Source: Peteryoungia algae
GTDB taxonomy: Bacteria > Pseudomonadota > Alphaproteobacteria > Rhizobiales > Rhizobiaceae
Length of the DNA: 64,000 nt
NCBI RefSeq assembly: GCF_030369675.1
Contig: NZ_CP128477.1
Location: 4,048,501 to 4,112,500, forward strand
Direction of reading: 5' to 3'
Part shown: piece by piece, positions 53,239 through 61,899 of the stretch
Layout: each line of letters starts with the position of its first letter
Numbering within the stretch: the first letter of the stretch is position 1
The notes under the pieces: model-generated
What the model saw: only the letters and a program-made list of their open reading frames with translations
Database searches by the model: none
Told to the model about the DNA's origin: nothing
Translations under genes and position numbers: made by a program

Positions 53239-53442
53239 ATGCCTTCTCACCGTTTTACCGTCGGCCAAGTGGTTCGTCTCGTAAGCACCAAGGGTCTGTC
53301 ACCGGCCGCCGCCGTCACCTACACGATCGAGGCTCCCATGCCGGCCTATCTGAACAGCCCGCAGTACCGGCTCTGGAATGCCGAGCTTCACCAGGGGCGC
53401 GTCGCCCTGGAGCGGGATCTGGAGCCTGTCGGATCCGCGTGA
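53239..53442 (+). CDS. Small hypothetical protein (rhizobial type)
   Basis: A protein of 67 aa: HRFTVGQVVRLVS at the start and PQYRLWNAELHQGRVALERDL at the end. The layout is like short rhizobial proteins in which a QYR(I/L)K...E(H)ERV motif follows a beta strand pair; function unknown. No strong ribosome site; 16 bp after the previous gene. Confidence 0.65.
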   Translation: MPSHRFTVGQVVRLVSTKGLSPAAAVTYTIEAPMPAYLNSPQYRLWNAELHQGRVALERDLEPVGSA

Positions 53443-53447
53443 TCCCG

Positions 53448-53543
53448 ATGCCTGAGCGCGTGAATCCACCATGCGGCCGCGCTGTGCGTCCCTGGCTTTT
53501 TTGGCGAGACCTCGCCACCATGTTCTGGAGGGAACGCATATGA
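53448..53543 (+). CDS. 31-codon frame coupled to the glycosyltransferase
   Basis: A frame of 31 codons rich in Trp, Arg and Pro whose stop overlaps the glycosyltransferase ATG (ATGA at 53540-53543). No clear ribosome site of its own. It may only be chance, but the exact coupling is like that of the other real genes here. Confidence 0.3.
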   Translation: MPERVNPPCGRAVRPWLFWRDLATMFWRERI

Positions 53544-55819
53544 GCAGACCAACCCGTATCGCCTTCATCGGCAATTCTCTTCCCCGGCAATGCGGCATCG
53601 CCACCTTTACGGGTGATCTCGCCCAGGCGCTCCTCGACGCCGCCGAGCCCGTGCAGACGAGCATCGTCGCAGTAACGGATGCCAATCAGAATTACACCTA
53701 CCCTCGGGATGTGATCTTCGAGATCCGTGAGGATGAAGTCGAAGACTATATGACGGCCGCGCGGGTCCTGAATGAAGGTCGGTTCGATGTGGTTTCGCTG
53801 CAGCACGAATTCGGCATTTTCGGCGGTGACGCTGGCGAGCACATCCTCGCGCTTCTGGAAAACCTGAGAATTCCGCTGGTTACGACCTGCCACACGATCC
53901 TCGCCGAACCGACGCCGTCTCAGCATCGCGTTCTGCAAAAGGTCGCAGCCCATTCTAGCCGCGTCGTTGTCATGGCCGAAAAGGGGCGCACCCTGCTGAC
54001 GGAAGTCTATGGCGTGGCCCCCCAGAAGATCGAAGTCATTACCCATGGCATACCCGATAGACCCTTTCACGATCCGGACCTGGCCAAGATCGGACGGGGT
54101 TACGATGGACGGCCGGTCATATTGACCTTTGGCCTTCTCTCTCCCAACAAGGGCATCGAGGTGGTGATCGACGCCATGCCGTCGATCCTGAAGCAGACCC
54201 CCGAGGCCCTGTACATCGTTCTCGGCGCAACGCATCCGACGCTTCTGCGCCAGCAGGGCGAGGCCTACCGCGACAGTTTGCGCCAGCGCACCGAGCGGCT
54301 GGGCGTCGATCATGCGGTGCAGTTTCTCAATCGTTTCGTCGATCTGCCAACGCTTCTCGACTTCATCGCCATGTGCGACGTCTATGTGACGCCCTATCTC
54401 GATGAGGCGCAGATGACATCGGGAACGCTCTCCTACAGTTTTGGTATGGGAAGTGCCGTGGTTTCGACGCCCTATTGGCACGCCTGCGATCTCTTGGGCA
54501 ACGACCGCGGCGTTCTGGTTCCTTTTGGCGATGCGCCGGCGACGGCGAAGGCAATCGCTACCTTGCTCGGCGATGACGAGGCCCGGATGGCGATGCGCAA
54601 GGGGGCCTATGAGGCTGGTCGCGCGATGATCTGGTCGCACGTCGCCACCCTTTATCTCGACTGCATGGCAAAGGCGCGAACCGCCTATCGGCCCAAACTC
54701 GTCAGCGACCTGATATCGTTAAGGATCAAGCGCCCGCCGCAGCAGGCGGCCCTGAAGCTCGGCCACTTGCACACAATGTGCGATGACACGGGCATCATCC
54801 AGCATGCGGTCTTCTCGGTGCCGGACAGGTCGCATGGCTACTGCGTCGATGACAATGCGCGCGCCCTGCTTCTGTCCTCGCTCCTCTCGGCCGCCGGTGA
54901 AACGGGCATAGCGGATCGCATGACGGCCTCCTTTGCAGCCTTCGTCGAACACGCCTGGAACCCGGACACAGACCGGTTCCGAAACTTCATGAGCTACGAC
55001 CGCCGATGGCTCGAAGACGAGGGTTCGGAAGATAGTCATGGGCGAACGCTTTGGGCGCTTGGCGCCTGCGCCCTGTCCGATACCGATGCGCCCCGCCGTC
55101 GATGGGCGAGTGCCCTTTTCGCCCGCGCCATGTCGGCCACGCTCGACTTCCGTTCACCTCGGGCCTGGGCCTTCACACTTCTCGGCCTCAACGATTACTG
55201 TGCGGCCAATCCGCAGGATTCCCGCGCACGGATGCTGCGCATCCGGCTCGCTGAGAACTTGATGGATCTGGAGCAAGGTGTGTCGAAAGGCGGGCGTCGC
55301 TGGTTCGAGGCGGGCCTGTCCTATGAAAATGCCCGCCTGAGCCAGGCTTTGATCATAACGGGCCTATCGACCAAGGTGGCGGCTTTCGTTGAGACGGGCG
55401 TTGCGACGCTTGAATGGCTGATGACCCAACAGACGGGAGATAAAGGCCATTTTCGTCCCGTCGGCACCGATGGCTTCTTCGAGGTCGGACAGTCACCCAA
55501 GCCCTTCGACCAACAGCCGGTTGAGGCAACGGCAACCGTGGCCGCCTGTCTTGCTGCTCATGAAGCGACTTTAGACAAGCGCTGGATCGAGGCCGCGCAC
55601 ATGGCCTTCGACTGGTTCACGGGCAGCAATGATCACGGCGTTTCCCTCGTAGACACGGAAACGGGCAGTTGCCGCGACGGCCTGCATGCGGATCGCCCCA
55701 ATGAGAACCGGGGTGCCGAATCCGTGCTCTGCTACTTGATATCCTGCGTGGAGCTCGGTCGCGTCAACCAGATGCTGCGGCCCGTCATGCCAAGGGTCGG
55801 CGCTCGGCAAGTGTCATGA
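53540..55819 (+). CDS. GT4 glycosyltransferase with C-terminal helical domain
   Basis: A protein of 759 aa; GGAGGG precedes the ATG at 53540. Residues about 5-395 are a GT-B glycosyltransferase of family 4: FIGNSLPRQCGIATFTGDLA, LQHEFGIFGG, ILTFGLLSPNKGIEVVIDAMP and a TPYLDEAQMTSGTLSYSFGMG acceptor/donor loop. Residues about 420-750 look like an alpha/alpha toroid (many W, L and DDN...R repeats, HGYCVDDNARALLLS). This two-domain type is found with GH130 in bacteria; the donor is probably GDP-mannose, by context only. It overlaps the GH130 gene by ATGA. Confidence 0.9.
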   Translation: MSRPTRIAFIGNSLPRQCGIATFTGDLAQALLDAAEPVQTSIVAVTDANQNYTYPRDVIFEIREDEVEDYMTAARVLNEGRFDVVSLQHEFGIFGGDAGEHILALLENLRIPLVTTCHTILAEPTPSQHRVLQKVAAHSSRVVVMAEKGRTLLTEVYGVAPQKIEVITHGIPDRPFHDPDLAKIGRGYDGRPVILTFGLLSPNKGIEVVIDAMPSILKQTPEALYIVLGATHPTLLRQQGEAYRDSLRQRTERLGVDHAVQFLNRFVDLPTLLDFIAMCDVYVTPYLDEAQMTSGTLSYSFGMGSAVVSTPYWHACDLLGNDRGVLVPFGDAPATAKAIATLLGDDEARMAMRKGAYEAGRAMIWSHVATLYLDCMAKARTAYRPKLVSDLISLRIKRPPQQAALKLGHLHTMCDDTGIIQHAVFSVPDRSHGYCVDDNARALLLSSLLSAAGETGIADRMTASFAAFVEHAWNPDTDRFRNFMSYDRRWLEDEGSEDSHGRTLWALGACALSDTDAPRRRWASALFARAMSATLDFRSPRAWAFTLLGLNDYCAANPQDSRARMLRIRLAENLMDLEQGVSKGGRRWFEAGLSYENARLSQALIITGLSTKVAAFVETGVATLEWLMTQQTGDKGHFRPVGTDGFFEVGQSPKPFDQQPVEATATVAACLAAHEATLDKRWIEAAHMAFDWFTGSNDHGVSLVDTETGSCRDGLHADRPNENRGAESVLCYLISCVELGRVNQMLRPVMPRVGARQVS

Positions 55820-57171
55820 GCCGCGCCGGTCACATCGAACATACCGAAAGATCGAATTTGCCCCAGTCCAGCCTCCTCAATCGGCAGGCCCTCTATCTGA
55901 AGCCGGATCCGACACGCGTCATCGTGCGCCCGTTCAAGCCATCGACCGAACCTCGGCATCTCAATCCGCGCGACAAGACCCGGGCGAATGAAATCGTCGA
56001 TCGCGTTCTCTCTCTGGACCCGACTTCGACCGCCAATCAGTTGCGCGACATTCTTGCCAATTTCGACGGCCGGCATCGCAATCTGCTGCGACAGTTCGAG
56101 TTGCGGGCGGACGCGATGGAGGATGCCTTTATCCACCATCAACAGTTCAGCCAGCAGCAGAGGCAGTTGGTCGGGGCCTATTTCATGAACGAATATTCGT
56201 TCGAGTCCGCCGCCCTGTTCAATCCGAGCATCGTGCCCCATCCCGACCAGTCCGGCATTGGCGAGGGCAGCCGCCGGGTGATCCTCAGTCTGAGGGCTGT
56301 GGGCGAGGGGCACATCTCCTCGCTCACCTTCCGCTGCGGCGTAATCGACGCCGAAGGGGCCGTCACCATCGATGCGCCGACACAAATGGCGATGTTGCCG
56401 GACATCCATGCCAGTGACGGACTGGCACCTGCCGGCTGCATCGGGCTCAGTTTCAAAAGCGAAAGCGATCTCAGCGAGCGGGTCATCTTTCCGGTGACCG
56501 AGGCGCAATCGAACGGCATCGAGGATGCGCGTTTCGTCGCTTTCGAGGACGAAGGCAAGACGATCTACTTTGCCACCTATACTGCCTATAGCGGTTCCTC
56601 GATCCGCTCGGAGCTCCTGGAAACGGAAGATTTCCTCAACTTCACCCTTACGCCGCTGCGAGGACCCGCCGCCCGCAACAAGGGCATGGCACTCTTTCCC
56701 CGCCGCATCGACGGCCGCTATGCGATGATCGCCCGGCAGGACAGTGAAAATCTCTTCCTGCTCTATTCCGACGATCTGCTTCATTGGGATGAGGGGCAAC
56801 TCCTGCAGAAGCCGGAATTCGCCTGGCAGTTCGTCCAGATAGGGAATTGTGGCTCGCCTGTTGAAATCGACGAGGGATGGCTGCTGTTCACGCATGGCGT
56901 GGGGCCCATGCGGCGCTATGCAATCGGGGTGACGCTGCTCGACAAGCATGACCCGAGCATCATCCTATCGCGGACGGTCGAGCCGCTGCTGCAGCCCGAA
57001 TCGACAGAGCGCGAGGGCTATGTGCCAAACGTCGTCTATTCCTGCGGCGCAATGCGGCACGGCGATCTGATCGCGCTGCCATATGCCGTCTCGGATACCT
57101 ATTCCAACTTCACCACGATCAAGATCAGCAGGCTTCTGGAGACGATGCATCCCATCGGGGAAGCCTTGTGA
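55816..57171 (+). CDS. GH130-family mannoside phosphorylase-like protein
   Basis: A protein of 451 aa. Five-bladed propeller motifs of GH130: FNPSIVPHPDQSG, NGIEDARFV with Asp237 as the general acid, YTAYSG, ARNKGMALFPRRI, MIARQDSENLF and a phosphate-binding HGVGPMRRY. The family phosphorolyses or, in reverse, builds beta-mannosides. An N-terminal 130-residue helical extension precedes the propeller; it is typical of the longer subgroup often next to GT4 enzymes. No signal peptide, so it acts in the cytoplasm, which fits phosphorolysis. Confidence 0.9.
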   Translation: MSRAGHIEHTERSNLPQSSLLNRQALYLKPDPTRVIVRPFKPSTEPRHLNPRDKTRANEIVDRVLSLDPTSTANQLRDILANFDGRHRNLLRQFELRADAMEDAFIHHQQFSQQQRQLVGAYFMNEYSFESAALFNPSIVPHPDQSGIGEGSRRVILSLRAVGEGHISSLTFRCGVIDAEGAVTIDAPTQMAMLPDIHASDGLAPAGCIGLSFKSESDLSERVIFPVTEAQSNGIEDARFVAFEDEGKTIYFATYTAYSGSSIRSELLETEDFLNFTLTPLRGPAARNKGMALFPRRIDGRYAMIARQDSENLFLLYSDDLLHWDEGQLLQKPEFAWQFVQIGNCGSPVEIDEGWLLFTHGVGPMRRYAIGVTLLDKHDPSIILSRTVEPLLQPESTEREGYVPNVVYSCGAMRHGDLIALPYAVSDTYSNFTTIKISRLLETMHPIGEAL

Positions 57172-57211
57172 ATGCTAAGAGCAGGAAGGCGGCCTCACCC
57201 GGCGATCGGTC

Positions 57212-58374
57212 ATGAGCGTCCAGCAACTGAAACGCGTCTTCATCGAGGAAATACTGCCGACGTGGAGCAAATCAGGCTTTGACGAGACTTGCGGGCAATT
57301 TGTCGAATATCTGGAGCTGGATGGTTCGCCCCAGAAGGCCGGTGAGGTCCGGACCCGAACGGTGGCCCGTCAGATCTATGTTCACGCCCATGCCGCCCAT
57401 CTCCGTGTTGCCCCGTCAGCCTCGCTCGCCATGGCAGAGCATGCCTTTGCTAACCTGCACCGCGTCGCCTGGGTCAGCGGGAAGCGCGGCGGCTATGCGA
57501 GAAGCTTCAACCGCCATACCGAGCTCATCACCGATCCGGTTCGCGATCTCTACGACAATGCCTGCGTGCTGCTCGCGCTCTCCTGGTTGCTGACGGCCAC
57601 CGGGAAGGAGATCTACAGACACCAGATCGACCAGACGATCCTCGCGGTCGACCGGACCCTGATCGATCCTTTCGGCGGCTGGGCCGAAGACAGCAATGGC
57701 ACGCTTCCACGCCGCCAGAACCCGCATATGCACTACCTCGAAGCCACGCTGGCCTTATGCGAAAACAACCGGACCTCCGGGCATATGAGGTCCGAAGGCA
57801 GGGCCTTCGCTCTCCTGCGCTCGCATTTTCTCGTCGGACCGAATGGGCCACTGCATGAATTCTTCGGTCCTCAATGGGAGCTTGCCGACCGATACGGATC
57901 CGATCGTCTCGAGCCAGGCCATATGTGCGAGTGGGTCTGGCTGACAAGCCGTCACGATATCCTCGCCCACAGCGACAATACGAAGATATGCCGGGACCTG
58001 TTGTCGACCGCGCTTGCGGTCGGGCGCATGGACGGATCGCCCTTCCTGGTGGATGCCGTATCGGCAAGCAAGGCGATCAGCCCGTCACGGCGGCTTTGGC
58101 CTCAGGTAGAGATGCTCAAGGCATTCATGGCACTGCATGAGCGACTTGGCCTGCCGGGATATTGCACAGAGGCAGACGACGTGGCCTCTGCAATTCTCGC
58201 AGCCTATATGGGGGGGCACCGTATGGCTGCTGGCATGACTGTCTGGACCTTGACGAAATGCCGACTGCCCGCACGATCCCGGCCAGCTCGCTATATCATC
58301 TCTGGACGGCAGTCGGAGATCAGGTCGAGGATCTCAGACCAATCGGCTCCGTACTGGAAACCGAAAGCCGTTGA
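57212..58374 (+). pseudogene. AGE-family epimerase/isomerase, frameshift at a G7 tract
   Basis: An alpha/alpha barrel of the N-acylglucosamine 2-epimerase/mannose isomerase family (TRTVARQIYVHAHAAH, YDNACVLLALSWLL, RRQNPHMHYLEATLA, HMCEWVWL). As read, the frame leaves the family after 'AAYMGG' and runs on to 58447, overlapping the convergent kinase. One extra G in the G7 run at 58210-58216 restores the expected end in the other frame (CWHDCLDLDEM, then IPASSLYHLW) with stop at 58374, giving about 387 aa. Either a sequencing slip, a recent null mutation, or phase variation. In the restored form it interconverts mannose-type sugars. Confidence 0.75.
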
Positions 58375-58426
58375 GCATTCCGCGCGGGGTCATGGCGCAA
58401 ACGATCGCTGTCGAGCAGCTTCAGCA

Positions 58427-59776
58427 TCATCCCGTCCCGGGAAATGAGAGCTCGCATTCGAAGCCGGTGTGCCCGGTCTGCAATGCCGCGCTCCGCAAGG
58501 TCATCGTGCCGTTCATCTGCGCCATGAGTTTGTCTACGATTGCAAGGCCAAGACCCGATCCCGGTTTGCTGGTCTGGCCGCGTTTGAAACGCGTCCGGTA
58601 GACATTCAGGTCGGGAGCGAGGGGGGCGGAAACGGCATTGGTCACGGTGATGCGCCCATCCGTCGTCACGGCGACCGTGATCGGCTGTCCGTCAGTCCCA
58701 TAGTGGGCCGCGTTTTCCAGAAGGTTGTTGAAGGCGATCGCGAAGGCGTCAGGGTCGACCGCTCGCATGAGCTCCGATAGGCCCGGTGACGGCTCCATGA
58801 TGATTGTCACCGCCGGGCGAGAGCGCCTGAAGCTCTCGACAAGCAATTTGACGAGGGCGACCAGGTCGACCGGTGTACTGGCAAATCCTATGCCGGCTTC
58901 CGCGCGCGACAGCTGCAACAGCTTCTCGAGCATCGCAGATAAACGACGCAGCGCTTCGAGCACCCGCTCCGATCGAGACCTGTCCTGTGGCTCGGTTACC
59001 TGTTGGGAGAGCAACTCCATCTGGGCAAGTGCCCCGGCAAGTGGCGTGCGCAGTTCATGGGCGCTGTTGGCTGCAAGGTCTCGTTCGGCCTGTATTGCGT
59101 GTTTCAGGCGGGCGAGCAAAGTGTTCACCGAACCGGGAATCGTTGCGATCTCTGTCGGCAGACCGTTGAGATCGATCGGTTCGAGATTGTTGCCGTCTCG
59201 TGCGCTGATGGCCTCGCGCAATGCGGAGACAGGAGACGTGGCACGCACCACGATCCAGCGGGTCGCGAACATGCCGAGCGGCAGAAGCAGCAGGATCGGC
59301 AAGAGAAGCGTCAAGGCGCTTTCGAGTGTGGCCTCGCGGCGATGCGCGAGCGAATCCGCCACCTGTATGAACAGCGTGTCGCTGATGGTCGCGATGGTGA
59401 AGATCCGCCTGTCATCACCGCTCCAGAAGCCAGGAGTGAGCGGCGCGGGATACGGCTCCTTCCCGACATTGTGCGAATGCATGAGCACGCGCCCTGCGGC
59501 ATCGCGCACCTGATAGGTCAGGTATTCGTCGGTTGTGCCCGGAGTGAGTGCGCCGACCCGGTTTGGCATGGAGCCGGCATCCCGACGAAAATAGTCGTCG
59601 ACCACCAGTGGCGCGAGGCGTTCAGTGGTTTCCTGCAGCGCGCTGTCGAAGACTTCGTCGAATTCCGCGCGCATCACATGGATGGACAGCCCGACTGCGA
59701 TCATCCAGAAGACGGCAAGCAGGATCGACAGGGACCAGACGAGGCGTCCGGCAAGGCTCCGGGTCTCAAATCGCAT
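58427..59776 (-). CDS. Sensor histidine kinase (QseC/PmrB-like)
   Basis: A protein of 449 aa: helices at about residues 12-34 and 152-175, a periplasmic domain of about 110 residues with a 2CSK_N-like look, HAMP remnant, phospho-acceptor His240 in NSAHELRTPLAG, then N-box NNLLENAAHYG and G-box GSGLGLAIVD. The start at 59776 overlaps the regulator gene by 11 bp. It pairs with the upstream regulator; target genes are likely the divergent PepSY/cytochrome b561 pair. Confidence 0.92.
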   Translation of the reverse strand: MRFETRSLAGRLVWSLSILLAVFWMIAVGLSIHVMRAEFDEVFDSALQETTERLAPLVVDDYFRRDAGSMPNRVGALTPGTTDEYLTYQVRDAAGRVLMHSHNVGKEPYPAPLTPGFWSGDDRRIFTIATISDTLFIQVADSLAHRREATLESALTLLLPILLLLPLGMFATRWIVVRATSPVSALREAISARDGNNLEPIDLNGLPTEIATIPGSVNTLLARLKHAIQAERDLAANSAHELRTPLAGALAQMELLSQQVTEPQDRSRSERVLEALRRLSAMLEKLLQLSRAEAGIGFASTPVDLVALVKLLVESFRRSRPAVTIIMEPSPGLSELMRAVDPDAFAIAFNNLLENAAHYGTDGQPITVAVTTDGRITVTNAVSAPLAPDLNVYRTRFKRGQTSKPGSGLGLAIVDKLMAQMNGTMTLRSAALQTGHTGFECELSFPGTG

Positions 59777-60434
59777 CGGCAGAAATCCTGTAGCCGACAC
59801 CGCGCACGGTCTCGATGGCTTCTCTGCCCAGCTTTCGGCGCAGGCGGCTGACATAGACCTCGACGGTGTTGCTCTCAACCTCCGCCCCGAAGGCATAAAG
59901 CGCTTCTTCGATCTGTGCCTTGGACACGATGGCGCGCTTGCGCGCAATCAACCGGTCGAGCACGGCCCATTCGCGTGAGGAAAGCAGGATCTCCTCGCCG
60001 TTTTCAGCGGTTAGCCGTCGTTCGGAAGGATAGATCGCGATGCCGCCGATGGTGAGATCAGGCAGCTTGTGTGTCCCGTAGCGCCGCGACACGGCGTGTA
60101 TGCGCGCCTGCAATTCGCCGAGATCGACAGGTTTTACAAGGTAATCGTCTGCACCGGCATTCAATCCGGCGATCCGGTCAGACACCTGGTCGTGTGCCGT
60201 CATGATGATGACGGGCATCTCGTTGCGACGGGCGCGGAGAGCCTTGAGGATATCGAGCCCGCTCCCATCCGGCAGCCGCAAATCAAGAAGCATGAGATCA
60301 TAGGTGGCGACCTCGAGGCTCGCCTCGGCCTCGTTGCACGAATGCGCCCAATCCACGGCATGGCCCTGACGGTCCACATGCGTCTTTACAGCATCGCCCA
60401 GCATCTCATCGTCTTCCACCAGGAGTACGCGCAT
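59766..60434 (-). CDS. OmpR-family response regulator (QseB/PmrA-like)
   Basis: A protein of 222 aa: MRVLLVEDDEMLGDAV, phospho-acceptor Asp51 (LLLDLRLPDGSG), Lys in YLVKPVDLGEL and a winged helix ending in VRGVGYRI. AGAGG seven bases upstream decides the start at 60434. Divergent, 156 bp, from the PepSY-cytochrome b561 genes. Confidence 0.94.
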   Translation of the reverse strand: MRVLLVEDDEMLGDAVKTHVDRQGHAVDWAHSCNEAEASLEVATYDLMLLDLRLPDGSGLDILKALRARRNEMPVIIMTAHDQVSDRIAGLNAGADDYLVKPVDLGELQARIHAVSRRYGTHKLPDLTIGGIAIYPSERRLTAENGEEILLSSREWAVLDRLIARKRAIVSKAQIEEALYAFGAEVESNTVEVYVSRLRRKLGREAIETVRGVGYRISADAI

Positions 60435-60481
60435 CTCATGACCTCTATCCAAGCGACTGTGATCCCTTGTGTCTCATGAAA

Positions 60482-60538
60482 CTGACAGGCTGCTGAACCT
60501 GCCGCAAGATTGGATGAACCTATTCAGGTGGCTGTCAG
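60482..60538. promoter_or_regulatory. Direct and inverted repeats in the divergent control region
   Basis: TGAACCT occurs at 60494-60500 and 60515-60521, exactly 21 bp (two helical turns) apart, as expected for an OmpR-type regulator. The outer parts CTGACAGnCnnCTGAA (60482-60497) and its complement (60523-60538) form an imperfect inverted repeat around the same stretch. This is the best candidate binding region for the regulator encoded at 59766-60434. Confidence 0.55.
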
Positions 60539-60590
60539 CGTGGGCATCGATCTTCCTTCCCGTGTCCAACACAGGAAAGGAACACATCAC

Positions 60591-60857
60591 ATGCGAAAGA
60601 TCATCATCGCTCTCAGCCTTGCAGCAGCATTCGGCGGCACCGCTCTTGCCTCGGAAAAATGCAACGTCGCCATGGCCGACTGGAAGCCGCGTGAGGTCCT
60701 GCAGGCCAGGCTCGAAGGCGAAGGTTGGAAGGTCCGCTCGATCAAGACCGAAGATGGTTGCTACGAAGCCTATGCCATCAACGCGAAGGGGGAGAAGGTC
60801 GAAGCCTATTTCAACCCGCAGACTCTCGAGTCCGTCGACATGAAGGCCGAGGACTGA
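60591..60857 (+). CDS. PepSY-domain periplasmic protein
   Basis: A protein of 88 aa with a signal peptide (cleaved near ALA-SEK) and one PepSY domain (REVLQARLEGEGWKVRSIKTEDGCYEAYAIN...). Two Cys residues may pair. Such small PepSY proteins are often found with cytochrome b561 and QseBC-type systems, as here; role unknown, possibly metal or cationic stress. Confidence 0.9.
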   Translation: MRKIIIALSLAAAFGGTALASEKCNVAMADWKPREVLQARLEGEGWKVRSIKTEDGCYEAYAINAKGEKVEAYFNPQTLESVDMKAED

Positions 60858-60860
60858 TCG

Positions 60861-61400
60861 ATGACGTCGACTGTCAAGGTCTGGGATCGTCCGGTCAGGC
60901 TCTTTCACTGGAGCCTTGCGGGCAGTGTCGCCTTGTGCTGGTTGACGGCGGACGAGTTGCATAGCCTGCACGAAGTGGCAGGCTATGCAGCCGCCGGCCT
61001 GATTGGCCTGCGGCTCGTCCTCGGGTTGGCCGGTACGCGTTATGCCCGCTTCAGCCAGTTCATCCGTTCGCCGAAGCGCACGCTTCGCTACGCGAGCGAC
61101 ACACTGCACCACAAGGAGCCACGTTATCTCGGCCACAACCCGCTCGGGGCCGCCATGGTCGTCGCATTGCTGATGATGGTCGGTGGCATCGCGCTCACCG
61201 GCTGGATGCAGACGACCGACACCTATTGGGGCATTGAATGGGTCGCGCAGATGCATGAAACGCTGGCCAAACTGCTTCTGGTGGCGATTGCACTGCATGT
61301 CGCGGGCGTGATCCATGCCAGCTTCCGGCACCACGAGAACCTGGTGCTGGCCATGATCACCGGTCGCAAACGGGCGCCCGCCAGCGGCGATGTTTCCTGA
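60861..61400 (+). CDS. Cytochrome b561
   Basis: A protein of 179 aa with four membrane helices. VKVWDRPVRLFHWSLAG, a His in LHEVAGYAAAG, and later MHETLAKLLLVAIALHVAGVIHAS provide the His ligands of two b hemes. It is the diheme electron carrier type that passes electrons from quinone to periplasmic partners. Three bases after the PepSY gene. Confidence 0.92.
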   Translation: MTSTVKVWDRPVRLFHWSLAGSVALCWLTADELHSLHEVAGYAAAGLIGLRLVLGLAGTRYARFSQFIRSPKRTLRYASDTLHHKEPRYLGHNPLGAAMVVALLMMVGGIALTGWMQTTDTYWGIEWVAQMHETLAKLLLVAIALHVAGVIHASFRHHENLVLAMITGRKRAPASGDVS

Positions 61401-61425
61401 TTTCTCAAGTTCGATGGAAATAAAA

Positions 61426-61452
61426 AAGGACGCTGCTGCCCGCGGCGTCCTT
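61426..61452. terminator. Bidirectional Rho-independent terminator
   Basis: AAGGACGC and GCGTCCTT form a stem, with an A-rich run (61420-61427) on one side and T-rich sequence (61451-61460) on the other, between convergent cytochrome b561 and dgkA. Confidence 0.85.
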
Positions 61453-61509
61453 CTTGTCTTTCTCGCTGGCATCGGACGCTGTCGCGCCTTGCAAGCGTCA
61501 ACATCCAGG

Positions 61510-61899
61510 TCACGTCGCAAGATGAACCGAGAGCGCGTACACAAGCAGCATGGAATTGGCGAGGATGAGGCAGAAGACGGCAAGAGAGCCGAGATCCTTG
61601 GCATGCTTGCCGGTCGCCGACACTTCAGGCGAGATACGGTCGATGATTTCCTCGATTGCCGTGTTGACCGCCTCCATGGCGATGAGAAGGAGGAAGAGCA
61701 CCGCCGCAGACAACCGGATCGCAGCCGCCACATTCATCACACCATAGGCGACCAACAGCCCTGCGCCCGCCAAGACCTCATGGCGGAAGGCGGCCTCCTT
61801 CGCCAGCCGTATCAGGCCGCCGGCCGAATAGCCGGCAGCGGACCAAAAATGGGCAAGGCCCGCCTGCTTCGGCGGAGCATTTTCGGTGTGATGCGTCAT
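61510..61899 (-). CDS. dgkA: Diacylglycerol kinase
   Basis: A protein of 129 aa with three helices and the DgkA signature EAVNTAIEEIIDRIS. It phosphorylates diacylglycerol to phosphatidic acid. Coupled to eptA by ATGA; since EptA releases diacylglycerol from phosphatidylethanolamine, the pair is functionally linked. Confidence 0.93.
   Translation of the reverse strand: MTHHTENAPPKQAGLAHFWSAAGYSAGGLIRLAKEAAFRHEVLAGAGLLVAYGVMNVAAAIRLSAAVLFLLLIAMEAVNTAIEEIIDRISPEVSATGKHAKDLGSLAVFCLILANSMLLVYALSVHLAT

Noticed and set aside
57212..58447. The 411-codon unshifted AGE frame as the true protein
   Set aside because: Its last ~75 residues leave the family and overlap the convergent kinase gene, while the other frame carries the expected C-terminus.
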